Shown here in pieces: positions 10,689 through 21,698 of a stretch of 64,000 nt of DNA. The DNA is from Protea cynaroides (lineage: Eukaryota > Streptophyta > Magnoliopsida > Proteales > Proteaceae), in contig CM053269.1 in the NCBI GenBank assembly GCA_028583415.1, positions 74,770,130 through 74,834,129 of the forward strand. Reading direction: 5' to 3'. Under the pieces are notes generated by a model. It searched no databases. It saw only the letters and a list, made by a program, of their open reading frames with translations, and was not told where the DNA came from. Every line of letters starts with the position of its first letter. The first letter of the stretch is position 1. The position numbers and the translations under genes are program-made.

Positions 10689-12512
10689 CTTTGTTAAGTC
10701 TGGTTTCAGCCCCATCGAGTTTTCTTCTTCCTCTTCGTCAACAGCCTAATTTTAGGTATTTCTTCTTCTTCTTCTCTCTCTCTGTCTCTCTCTCTCTCCC
10801 TTTCTGAATCTTTGTTAAGTCTGACTTTTTTTTTCACCCATTCTGTTTCGGTTCGTTGGAGGTTCATAGATTCTCTCTCTCTGAATCATCTATCTTCGTT
10901 AAGTTTGATTTTTTTTTTCGACCATTCTGTTTGTTGGAGGTTTATACTTTATAGATTTTTCAGACCATTCTTCTGCTTGCATTGTGATGGCTAAGTATTG
11001 CTTGTTTTACAGTTTCATGGTTCAGTAATCGATATTGGGACTAGTGGAGGGGCTTGGAGTGGTTCGAGTGTTTTTGTACGTGGTCCAGCAGCTTGGAAGG
11101 GTGATCTGCCCCTGGTGGCTTGGAGAGTTCAGTAAGCACTATGCTTCTTTTTTTTTTTTTAATGATTTAGTGTTCAATTATTTGGTTAAATTGTGAATTG
11201 AAGTCGTTTTTTCCCTATCAATGTGCTTTTGGATGCACTGACATAATGTTCGGCATTTTTATTTTTATTTTTTTTTCTTTTTATTCACTTCATGATCTCT
11301 GGTAAGTAGTAAGGTTTTTGTAATGCCTTTGTGATTGATTTTATTTGATAAAATGTGATTGAAATTTTTCATTTATCTGCTTCTAGATTAAGATGGATGC
11401 TCTGAAATAGTCTGTTTTTTTTTTCATTGTTTGATTTTATTCCCTTCATTTGCTGTCAAGATGTAGTTTGGACTTCCATGGAAAATCTCTAATGGAATGG
11501 ACTCTGTTAGACACTTAGTTTAGGAGATTTGCATACATTTAGAGAAATGGTCTATGGCAGCTCATGAGAATCTGAAAATTTAAGATTGTTCTTTTTTTTT
11601 TGGTGAATTGGAATTATTGACATAGTAGCAATAATTGTAGTTTTAAGTACAATGAATTATGAATTGGATTATATTTACTCTTTTTTTTTATTACATTAAT
11701 TGTAGTTTCAGGATTGACTACAGCTTGACGTAAAGAATGGTGTTTGTTTGGAGCCTTGGAGTTGATTTTGTAACTAATTGTTACATAACTTTAATTTATT
11801 TCTCATTTACTTCAAATGATAGTTTTAAATTCTTATTATGTTTTTCACCCTTTTTTTGTGTGTAGGAAATATGATTGTGGACTGTGGATGGAATGTGGAC
11901 TCACTAGACTATGGAGAATGAGAGAGAAAGAGAGACCATTAGTTTTCATACTTTTGGCCTTTTTGCTAGTTTTCAGCCTTGCTATTTTGTTATTTCATTT
12001 TATTGCATATAGAATGTTATTGTATCAGTTTCTCTATATCCCTAGCAGAAGAGAAATATAACAATTTAACATTATCTTCTATACTACTATTTTGGGTTCT
12101 CATGTATTGTTTTTATATTACTCTATGTTTCTATTATGTTGTGCTTTATTTTATTTTGATCATCTCTATTAAGTTATCATTAATCTTGTTACTGTATTCC
12201 TCTTTTTGATAATCATTCATGTCTTTTACTTATGAATATTTGACATTTATATATTAAAATGTTGAGTTCAGGATAAATCAGGGTAAACCCTACCCTGATT
12301 TAGGGTCAATCAGGGTAAACCCGACCCGGTCCGACCCGATCAAGATAAATCAGGGTAGGGTAGGGTTTGGTAATACCCTACCAGGGTAGGGTAAGGGTTG
12401 AGATTATGTACTACCCTAACAGGGTAGGGTAGGGTTTGGGTTAGCATGAAAATTTTTTGGGTAGGGTAGGGTTTGTAGATACCCGGCCCAACTCGATCCT
12501 GTTTCACCCCTA
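10008..12512. mobile_element. Non-autonomous hAT-like DNA element
   Basis: A 2.5 kb insertion shown by alignment with units B and C, which read straight across this point. The ends are inverted: ATGGGTGAAA on the left and the complement of TAGGGGTGAAA on the right. The subterminal 150-250 bp on each side is packed with short motifs of the AGGGT / ACCCGG type, as in plant hAT-like elements. No transposase ORF is present. No 8-bp target duplication is visible; the host sequence simply resumes (GGT | GTTGCTGC). Class assignment is therefore tentative, while the insertion itself is clear. Confidence 0.65.
10378..10830. repeat. Three tandem units with CT/CTT microsatellites
   Basis: Inside the hAT-like element a unit beginning CAGCCCCATCGA.TCTTCTTC, then a CTT run, a CT run and TTTCTGAATCTTTGTTAAG, is repeated three times (starts about 10380, 10522 and 10708). 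Units differ mainly in microsatellite length. The open frames here are repeat artefacts. Confidence 0.85.
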
Positions 12513-12519
12513 GTTGCTG

Positions 12520-12623
12520 CTATATACATAACAGAAAATGAATTAATGATGATCATAGAAAAAGATAGGGATATTATACAGGTGGCATAAAAATGAAAGT
12601 CATTTACAACTTCAAAGGATTAC
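12520..12623 (-). other. Unit A: putative intron between LysM and WAK parts
   Basis: Equivalent of the 104-bp unit B candidate intron: donor GGAG|GTAATC at 12624/12623 and acceptor TATATAG at 12520. Only seven bases of the following exon remain before the hAT-like element. Conservation in three units supports, but does not prove, real splicing. Confidence 0.5.
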
Positions 12624-13097
12624 CTCCAGCAGGAACAACAGATGGAGTTGGGGACACTGGTGGTGGTGGTGGTGGTGGTGGAGGAGGAAGTGCTATGTTT
12701 CTCACTGTAGGTTTAGTGTTGAGGGGAACCAAAATGGGTGTAAAGGGATATAAATCACTATCAAATGTCAAAATGTTGGCATTGTTTATGCTCTGTTCAT
12801 CAACACCAAACATCTCAGCAATCGAAGAGAGAGAATCGCCCCATGTAACCAAGTAAGTGAGCAAGAATCTAACACCATTAGCAGTCTGGTTGCTAGTAGC
12901 ACAAGCACATCTTAATGGGACCAACAGTTGTAATCCCACCAACAGATTCCGAATGTCGTAAGGATTCTGATTCATTAGTGAGGCCCTGGTAAGTGTTGTT
13001 AGCAATCGTAAAATATGTGTCGCTGCTGGAACTCAAGGTGTAGGAGGTGTTGTGTTGATAGAGCTTACCCAAACATGAACAATTTACAGGAACTATG
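12624..13097 (-). pseudogene. Unit A: LysM ectodomain fragment
   Basis: C-terminal part of a LYK4/5-type LysM ectodomain: the CSCLG motif, YTLSSSSDTYF, TYQGL, then PLRCACATSNQT, the third LysM (TWGDSLSSIAEMFGVDEQSI), and a proline-run hinge. Relative to unit B a 14-nt deletion after TYQGLT removes the TCQAL codons and shifts the frame; unit C has the same deletion. The N-terminal part is cut off at 13097/13098 by an LTR-type insertion and I do not find it again in unit A. Confidence 0.85.
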
Positions 13098-14663
13098 TAA
13101 TGGACCTTGGATGACACTAAGAGGGGGGGGGGGTGAATCAATGTGAAAAACTTTTTCCCTAACTTTTCTTTACTGCCCAGTGTTGATGATGAACCAGACT
13201 GTCACATACATACAAACGTATGCAAATCTACCTTGCTACCACTCAATAGTCAGGTCTATCAGATTTGCACACCCATCCTATAGTTCATTCCACCTACTTC
13301 ACAAAATATAGAAATAAAGCATTCCACAACACAGAAGGGTTACGTGGTTCACCACCACAGTGTGTGATGGCTAGTCTACGAAGTAATGCCCAATGGGCTT
13401 CGTGTTTACTCAATACTCAACTTTTCGTCCTATGTTTTTTCAACATAAAACTGAGAGGGCATAACAATGCCAGGGTTCAGGCTATGACAGCTAGTGCCCA
13501 GCGCCCACTGAACACAATACAAAATGGTAGATTTTTGGGGCTTATAGTGATGCCCTACAATTAAACCCAAGCCAGCTAGGCATTCACCATTCTTTTCACC
13601 TAAGCTAGCATACAATGGATTCCCAGACTAGATAGACAGTCAAATGTTTCAACCTACTCTAGCATACATAGTGTTGAATTAATAAATAGTAAGGGAGTTA
13701 GGAAAACTCACAACCAACGCTTCCAAGTAGCCAGTAGTCTCTTTGGAGCTCTACACCACTCTCAAACAACCTCAACAACTTCCACCATTGGTAGAACTCT
13801 ACTCTCCAAGCATTTCCTTATCAGCACGCATCATTCTCCCTCTCGCAAGCAATAACTACCATGAATGAATGAAGAAGGAGCTTCACCAACTTCTCACATA
13901 TGTTTAATACTCCATTCAAGCACAATAAGGAAGTGGGTGGTGATTAAATGCTCACCTAACTCACAAAAGCCCTAAACCCTCTCTCTTTCCCTTTTCTCTA
14001 CAGATTTTCAATTTTCAGCACAACCCCCAACCTCCAACTCATCCCCAATAGATAGGATTTTCAAAACTGAGCTCGGAGCAACTTAAATCATCCGGTTTGG
14101 ATATCGGATGGCCAAGATATAGCCAAAACAAGATCAGCCAACCAAATTATAATAAATGGCATCTTTTACTGCCTTTCCACGCGCCTGCGACGCACCAAAT
14201 CAAACTGCCGCTGACAAGACAATAAGCGTTGTCGAGTTCTGGTTGGCGGCAGGTCGAATCTTTCCAGGGTGCCGTTGGATCTGCAGATTTAAGCGGGATG
14301 AGATTTTGCCCTTTCGATCAGTTAGATCACGTCAAACGGAGATCGATGCTAATTGAAACCATTTGATCGGGATCCGTCGTGCCGCTATACGGTACGCAAG
14401 CTGCGGTGGATCAAGGTGCCATCACCATGAAACGCGGCACACTCTTTTATCTTGCGCCGATCCAATCAGAGTGTGCGCGGGTGGATCCTGATGCTACCGC
14501 CACACAACAGTGGATACCGCCAATTTATGATCCGTTGGATTCGGATCTGGCCTCCGTGTTTCCATTGAAGCCGATGATCTTTAATCTTATTCATCTTAAA
14601 AGCCCCAAAATACCCCTGAGAACATGACCAAATGGCCTCTGTAACCGATTTTAAAGGTGTTAA
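13098..14663. repeat. Large LTR-like repeat, copy 1
   Basis: Inserted in the unit A LysM exon (host CTATG precedes it). It is closely similar to 18298-19886: both start T(G/A)ATGGA.CTTGGATGACACT.AGAGGG and share the closing CATGACCAAATGG.CTCTGTAACC. Copy 2 is a 2.2 kb solo LTR with a clear target duplication, so this is most likely an LTR of the same family. After the MITE at 14664 the sequence reads CAACAAATCGGGGCTCCAGTGGGAT, which resembles the region just inside some plant gypsy LTRs. The right end is not defined. Confidence 0.65.
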
Positions 14664-15524
14664 GGGCCCGTTTGATACAACTTTTGTTTCTGGATTCTAT
14701 GGATTCTGGCTCCCAAGGAGCCATTTTGGAGTAGAAACGCGTTTGATAAGTCCAGTTAGATTCCAACTCCCACAGAGTGAACCGGATTCAGAATGACTTC
14801 AGAATCCAAAATTTTGGAGTCATAAATACTTGCTCCAAGCTGTTGGACCAACTTTTTAAGAGAAAAAAAAAGAATCGACACTCACATGACTATCACTTGA
14901 CCACCACCACCACCACCACAACCACCACCACCACCACCACCACCACCACAACCACCACCACCACTACCGCCGCCACCTCTACCACCACCACCACCACCAC
15001 CACTGCCGCCTCCACCACCACCACCACCACCAACGCCACCGCCCACCACCCACCACCACCACCACCATAGCCACCACCACCACCACCACCACAACCACCA
15101 CCACCACCACCAACACCACCACCACCGCCGCCTCCACCACCACCACCAACACCACCGCCTACCACCCACCACCACCACCACCACCACAACCACCACCACC
15201 ACCACCACCACCACCACCACCACCACCACCACCACAACCACCACCACCACCACCGTCACCGTCACCTTTACCACCACCACCAATACCACCACCACCGTCG
15301 CCTCCAGCACCACCACCACTACTACGACTATTTTTCTAGACTTCGATTGGAGGGATAGTGTGTTATCAAACATGTTTTTAATCCAAAGATGCTCTAAAAT
15401 CCATTTCAGAATTGCGTTATCAAACAAGTTTCTACTCCAAAATAATCCTAGAGTAGCTTGGAGTAGAATCCAAATTTGAACCAGAATCCAGAATCCAGAA
15501 ACAGAAGTTTTATCAAACGGGCCC
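14664..15524. mobile_element. PIF/Harbinger-like MITE filled with (CCA)n
   Basis: Terminal inverted repeats of about 40 bp start GGGCCCGTTTGATA and match the complement of the right end. A TAA target duplication flanks it (14661-14663 and 15525-15527). A 3-bp TAA/TTA duplication and this TIR are typical of PIF/Harbinger-type MITEs. About 430 bp of the interior (14900-15330) is CCA/ACC-type triplet repeat. The long Thr, Pro, Val, Gly and Trp ORFs here are frames of that repeat and not proteins. Confidence 0.85.
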
Positions 15525-16349
15525 TAACAGTTCTCAACAAATCGGGGCTCCAGTGGGATGCCCTTTTGTTGTGTGTGGCATTTATCTTTTTGTAGATGTA
15601 CCTTGCTTGCAGAAACACCAATTATGTAAGGCCAAGGAACCTCAGTTTCAAGGCAGGTTTTGGTCAGGCCTGAAATCAAGACATGCCGGATCTCGTTTCA
15701 AGGTTTCAATAACGGATTTCGATCCTGGTTCTTACCTGGATTGAAAGCAAATTTGAAACCCTGGGTTTCGACCATGAGTTTTGATCCTGGGTTTCGTTTC
15801 GGCCAAGCCCAAAATCTAGATAACACAAAGAATTCTGTTAGTTTTGATCGAAACCTAGAACCATGTGTAAGTCAAAGCATGTCATTTGTTAGAATTGAAG
15901 GATAGACTCAGTTTATTCCTTACTGAGTCATGAAACATGCCTTTAACAAGGGGTTTTTTTTTTTTTGGTTATGTACCTTTATATAGTTTTATGAGTTTTA
16001 CGTTAGACTGTTGATTGGTTTTAAGTGAAAATCAAGTTGCATATAGATTTGTAGGAGGCCAGTAACTTTCTTTGCACAATTATGTCCTTCAAATTTTCAA
16101 CATGGTGAATTTAAGCAGTGTTCACTTAAACTATACATTGTATCATAAACTCAACAAAATAATTATAACAGTCAATATAATTATCTGTTCTATAGTATAA
16201 TACACCAAATTGTAAAGATCAAAAATAATTCTTCATCTTCTTTATTTATTAACTTCAGTGGAATATGGTCTTAATTGCTGTAAGCTCTAGAGTTAAAATT
16301 TATAAAATATCAATCAGTGACAGAACATTCGTTCCTCTTATTTTATCAG
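15525..16349. other. No gene seen
   Basis: From 15528 a GGGGCTCCAGTGGGAT motif could be a gypsy leader. After it come imperfect repeats of TTTCGATCC/GGATTTCG type, a T-run at 15953-15966, and AT-rich sequence leading into the ATPase exon acceptor (TTTTATCAG at 16341-16349). No other Ca2+-ATPase exon was recognised here. Confidence 0.5.
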
Positions 16350-16652
16350 GTTTTCAATGAAATTAACAGCCGTGATATGGAAAGGATAAATGTCTTCCGT
16401 GGAATGTTTGACAGCTGGGTGTTCATAGCTGTGATGGTCTCCACAGTGGCCTCTCAAATAATAATAATTGAGTTTCTGGGCACTTTTGCTAGCACTGTGC
16501 CTCTAAGTTGGCAATTATGGTTGCTAAGCATTCTCATTGGATTTTTAAGCATGATTGTAGCTGTTATCATAAAGTTCATTCCTGTTGAACTGGCCAAGCG
16601 CAAGTCCCATGATGGTTATGAAGCTCTTTCCAGTGGTCCAGAACAGGCATGA
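16350..16652 (+). pseudogene. Orphan last exon of a P2B Ca2+-ATPase (ACA8/9/10-like)
   Basis: The final 100 codons of an autoinhibited Ca2+-ATPase, a membrane pump that exports Ca2+ with calmodulin control. It starts VFNEINSRDMERINVF at a clean acceptor (TTTTATCAG|GTTTTC) and contains the last two transmembrane helices (WVFIAVMVSTVASQIIIIEF; WLLSILIGFLSMIVAVIIKF). It ends HDGYEALSSGPEQA-stop. The RDMERINVFRG segment and the HDGYE..SGP tail point to the ACA8/9/10 group. The exon is open and well conserved. The other, more than 20, exons expected for such a gene are not recognised upstream, where LTR sequence and the oppositely oriented unit A lie. It is therefore probably a duplicated or captured 3' end. 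A very long intron is a less likely alternative. Confidence 0.8.
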
Positions 16653-17914
16653 AAGGGATTAATGGTGGGTGGTTGTTGTGGACATTGATGCCCTAATTGT
16701 TACTCCACTTGGAAATTTAAGATAATACCTTTTGAATACTAGCTTTTGATAGGATCTGCTGCATTAGTGTTGGTATTCATATAGTATTGATGTCAACTTC
16801 CACGAGTTATCATGCCATTGGCTCGTTGTTACTTGTCTGTTTTGCTAATGGAGGGTTTCCTCCCTATTTCCAATGGTAATCTTTCTGCATTGTTGTCCTT
16901 TTATTGTCATACAATTCTTTCATGGAATGAAATTTTGGTTGGAAAACCTATTTTGTAAGTACATACAAAATTAGATCCATATTTTCTCTTTCAGACTCTC
17001 CCACCCCACCCCATCCCAAGTAGATTAGCTTGAACTTTTTTTTTTTCAGGGAGAGATGCTGAAGTTGACTTAGTTAATGTTTGGTAAGTAGTTCTATCTG
17101 GTCATGTTGCAAACATGTCAGATCATATTTAGACCTAGTTAATGTTTGTAGAATAAAATTGAAATGACAAACTCCCAAAACACGGGAAGCATTTAATAGA
17201 TGTGGGGTTTTCTCTTTCTCTTCAAGGAATGTTGTATGTGAGGTGTGTGGAACCTTAGGTTCTCCCCAGCTGAAGACTTGAAAGAATGTATGTCAGGTGT
17301 GTGGAACCTTAGGTTCCCATAAAGTGGGAAAAAAATGGGCATAGAAGTTCATATACAGGTGTGGGCTAAAAAGAAAAAGATTCCAGACCATGGTTCTAAG
17401 TATCGGGGGCATTGGATCGGTTAATTTGTTTCGGTTTTCAACATGATCAATTCTCAATTCGATCTGATCATGCTTTAATATTATTTTATATATGAGATCG
17501 GTCACGTTTTAGCTTCTCCTCGGATCCTGGTTTTGGATATGACCAATACCATGTTCAATACTTGGATTTGAAACCTTGCTCTAAACCATGGTAGTGATCT
17601 CAGCTTCTAAGAACAGAAAGCAGCAGTAGAGTAACTTTGGAGGTTAGCTTTCTATGTGGGGAGAGCTTTCGCTTCAATGGATAACTGATCATCAAAGACA
17701 ACCTGTACTAATTTACTAGCAGTAGCAGAAAAAATAAAAAATAAAAAATAAAAAAATAAAAAAAAAGGAGAGGAATTGAGAACAACATTAACAACGACAG
17801 AGTCTAGAGAGTGAGAATAGATGTTGTTGGTAGTGGGGGAATAGTCAATCGTGGCTGAGCTTCGATTGGTAATATATAGACACGGTTGCCTTGAATTTCC
17901 CAAAGAAAAAAAAA
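16653..17914. other. No gene seen; likely ATPase 3' flank
   Basis: AT-rich sequence after the ATPase stop could be its original 3' UTR. A small direct repeat (GGTGTGTGGAACCTTAGGTTC) occurs at about 17241 and 17298. An A-rich stretch lies at 17729-17767. Confidence 0.5.
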
Positions 17915-18292
17915 ATCCAGAAAGGGTTTAACCGAATATCACGTGTATTCAGTGACAAAATTTCATTTAATACTCATTCATTGATTCATCATAGAATCCA
18001 CAATATAAAAGGATAAATTTAATATTTCATTTTAGGCTTTATAAGAAGTTTTTGTTGAATACTACTCACGAAGTCAAAAAAAAAAAAAAAGGACGCAGAC
18101 GAGTTTATTTTCGTAAACAGAGGAAAAATTGCAATGTCAACAAACCGACTACTCCGTGAAAAACATCACCACTTTGATGTTAAGAGGTATACGGGGAACA
18201 TTTGGAGGTTTGAGGCTGCTGCTAATTGAATCACAGGCTCACAGCTACATGTGCTGCAGTGGGAAAATGAAGACAATTAGGGTAAAGATGAC
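17915..18292 (-). promoter_or_regulatory. Unit A: upstream region of the LysM-WAK module
   Basis: Aligns with unit B 26080-26340 (shared AAAGGGT, GAATATCA, ACGCAGACG, GTCAACAAACCGAC, CATCACCACTTTGATGTT). It continues at 20504-20640 after the inserted solo LTR, matching 26343-26430. So unit A extends to about 20.6 kb, while its LysM N-terminus has been lost. Confidence 0.65.
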
Positions 18293-18297
18293 TGAAT

Positions 18298-20503
18298 TGA
18301 TGGATCTTGGATGACACTGAGAGGGTGGGGGGTAAATCAGTGTGAAAACTTTTTTTCTAATTTTTTTTTGCTGTCCTGTGTTGATGATGCCTGTGTTGAT
18401 GATGAATCAGACTGTCACACACACAAACGTATGCAAATCTACCTCGCTACCATTCAATGGCCAAGTCTAGCAAATTTCCACACCCATCCTGCAGTTCATT
18501 CCACGCACTTCACAAAATACAGAAATAAAACATTCCACAACACAGAAAGGTTACGTGGTTCACCACCACAGTGTGTGATGGCTAATCCACAGAGTAATAC
18601 CCAATGGACTCTGTATTTACTCAATACTCAACTTTTAGCTCTTTACAGGACAAGGATATTCACCCTGTGTTTTCTCAGCATAGAATTAAGAGGGCATGAC
18701 AATGCCAGGATTTAGGCTATCATTGTCAATGTCCAGTACCCACTGAACACAATACAAAATAATAGATTTGGGGCTTATAGCAGTGCCCTACAATGAAACC
18801 CAAACTAGCTACGTATTTAATATTTACCACCTAATCTAGCATACAATTGACTTCCAAACTAGAAAGGCATTCAGAGATTTCTACATACTCTAGCATACAT
18901 GATATTGAATCAATAAACAATAATGGAGGTAAGAGAGTCTCACAACCAACGCTTTCAAGTGGCCGGCAGCAACTATGAAGCTCCACACTGCTCTCAATAA
19001 GCTTCAACAACATCCATCATTAACAAAACTTGATTCTCCAAGCATCTCTTTAAAAACAAGCATTATTCTCTTTCTCACAACCCCACAACCACTATTGATA
19101 CGCAATAAAGGTTCTACCAACCTCTCATTAGCATTTAGAATACCATAAATCAGAGATGGAGAGGTTGGTTAGACATTCAAGGCTCCAAAAACCTAAACCT
19201 CACTCTTCTTGCTTGTTTTTCCCTCTTTTCAATTTTTTTGCTAAACCCTCGAAGACACAACCAATCTCAATAGATAGGCATTTCAAAAATGAGCTCAGAG
19301 CAACTTGAACCATCCAATTTGGATATCGGATGGCCGAGTTATGACCAAAACAAGATCGGCCAATAGATTTATGTTAAATGGCATTTTTGGAGCTGCTTTG
19401 TGTACCTACGCAACACCGAAGCCACGCTGCCGCTGACATGGCAGGCGCGGTGTCGAGTTTGCATTGGCTGTAGAGAGGATCTTTAGAGAGAGCCGTCGGA
19501 TCCATCAGTAAAAAGCGGGATTGGCTCAGATCCGTCAGATCTAGCCAGATCGCGTCAAGGAGAATCGAAAATGATTTGATCCGCTGGATCTACATCTTCT
19601 TGAGACCACACGGTGAACGCGCGACACGGAATCAAGCCGCCATCTTCATGAAACGCAGCACATTGTTATACGCTGCCTTCGACCACTCACGATGCTCGCG
19701 GGAGCATCAAGGCGCGACCACTGAGCCACACAATGGCCCCCCTTTTTAAGGACCGTCAGATGAGGATCTGACCTTGGTGGCTTTATTTTGGCCCGCGGAT
19801 CTCGCATTTTCTCCTCTTAAAAATCCCAAATTACCCTTGAGAACATGACCAAATGGTCTCTGTAACCGATTTTAAAGGTGTTAAGATGTGTACAGGGTTT
19901 GATTTCCAGAGAGCTTTTCTCTCTCCTGGAAATCTTCCGAACACCTGCTGCGCATGTGCGAGGGAGTCATGGTGCATGTGCGTGAGCCATGCGCGCGCCC
20001 AACTGTGCTGCGAGGCTTCGCTGCCTTGCGGCATGGCTTGCGGGCAGTGGCTGTGTGCGTGGGCCTGTTGCTGCTGCTGGCAGCCTTTGCTGCTTGCATG
20101 TGGCATGGCCTGCAGGCAGCGGCTGTGGCATGCCATAGTGCTGCTGCTGCTGCCTGTAATGCCGCATGGCTGCGCTTGGCTGCTCTTAGCTGCTGCTTGT
20201 GGTGCCGTGGGCCTCGGCCAAGCTGGCTACCATGGTGGCATGCCACCTCAGCACAACCACTATTTTCTCTCTCCTCCTACTCTCTCTTGATCTTTCTCTC
20301 TCCTCATTTTCTCTCTTCTGTTGAAGCACTGCCACAAGACCAAAAACATTGTCACATCACAAGGAACACTGCCACATCACCAATATCACTGCCACATTGT
20401 CTGTATCATTGACACATTGTCTGTAGGGCCCGCATACACTCTCTCTCATCAAACTTGGCCTAGTTAGCCCATTTTACCAACAATTACAATACGAAGGCCA
20501 ACA
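18298..20503. mobile_element. 2.2 kb solo LTR
   Basis: Starts TGATGGATC and ends GGCCAACA (TG...CA). It is flanked by TGAAT on both sides (18293-18297 and 20504-20508), and unit B shows the uninterrupted site. There are no gag or pol segments, so it is a solo LTR or an LTR-only derivative. It is similar to 13098-14663 over the first 1.57 kb and differs in the last 0.6 kb. That last part includes a GC-rich, GCTGCTG-rich stretch (about 19940-20240) unlike its surroundings. Confidence 0.85.
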
Positions 20504-20508
20504 TGAAT

Positions 20509-21698
20509 ATCCTTGTAGGTTCTTACCCAAAAAAAAAAAAATCCTAGTAGGTGGATTTATTTATATTTTATATTTCCATTTTTTGTGTTTTCTGGTGATG
20601 TACCAATGTATGTATCAGTAGATGTTTTTCTTGATGATTAAAAGTTGAGTCCAATCATTGAATGCTTCTGTGGATAATTGGGTCACTCACAAACTGGGCG
20701 TTGTTAGAACTCAAGAGTTGTGTTCAGCACTCAGACAAGGCAAAATCTCAATGGATGCAAACCTAGCAAGAGTGAAGACTTGAAGAGAGCATGAGAGCAG
20801 CAGAAATGATTGGAGAAATATATTTCAACAGCCCATTTGATTTTCTATTTATAGAGGCAAGATGTCTCTTCGATATACCTGTCCAAAAGAGCCTGTGAGA
20901 GGTGACCACTGGATACTACCACTCAATTGTCACTCTTGTCGGAATACCACCTAGACAGGCCAGTCATTCGGGTGTCTCCAAATTAAAGTCACAAACCCAA
21001 GGGATGCAACTCCCTGGAAAGGTTCATCTATCACAACCAGACATCTGGCCGGCCACCTTGAATCTTATCTCCACTCACTAAATGCTATGTACATTCATGG
21101 GATAGAAACCTTTGTAAAACCAAAGCTACTATTAGGAGGTATTTTGGGTCTTAAGTTATTTTAAAACCTTTTAAAGTACTAAAATATTAACACCGAAGGA
21201 TAGTTACTTTCAAGAATGACCAAGCCATAATGAGATTAAATAAAATTTGATAAAAGCAAGCCCACACTCAGGATCTTCCACTAGGGTTTTGCTTTCCTTG
21301 AGACAGAGAGCATGAGGTAACTTGTGGTCACTTGTGGTTTGTGCAGATTAAGCAACTCTATGTATAGTGCCATATGGTAACTTGGATGGGACCAAATTTT
21401 GTGGACAGATAGATCCCCAAATTGCTCTACTTCTATTTCAAGTTTTAGCCAAATAGATTTTGCCAAGTAGCAATTGAAAACATTGAAAATTCTATGACGA
21501 CCAAAAGAGTGCACAATCTATAATTGCTGAGAAATAAAAAATACAAGTTGTCATGTATTTCATCCAATAATAGAAAGAACTAATATACAGTTTCTTAGAC
21601 ATAACATAAAATACAAGTTCTAGAAAGATTTCAACAGATATTCTGTCACTAATGAATTGCAAATCACACACACCACAAACCTGCAAAGGGGAAGAATG
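20509..21698. other. No gene seen; unit A/B junction and 3' flank of unit B
   Basis: 20504-20640 continues the unit A upstream region. 20640-21280 is unclassified sequence without a convincing ORF. About 21280-21698 is probably 3' flanking sequence of the unit B kinase gene. Confidence 0.4.

Noticed and set aside
10380..10715. Arg/Glu repeat ORF
   Set aside because: Translation of CT/GA microsatellites.
12250..12480. Telomere-like AGGGT/AGGGTTT repeats
   Set aside because: They are irregular and symmetric with the other end of the same element, so they are subterminal transposon motifs rather than interstitial telomere DNA.
10008..12512. Helitron (right end CTAG followed by T)
   Set aside because: The left end is not TC at an A|T site, and the two ends are inverted repeats, which Helitrons lack.
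14777..15427. Long Thr-, Pro-, Val-, Gly- and Trp-rich ORFs on both strands
   Set aside because: They are frames of the CCA/ACC triplet array inside a MITE.
19831..20412. Overlapping Ala/Cys/Leu- and Gln/His-rich ORFs on both strands
   Set aside because: They lie in the GCTGCTG-rich part of a solo LTR and have no domain or splice support.
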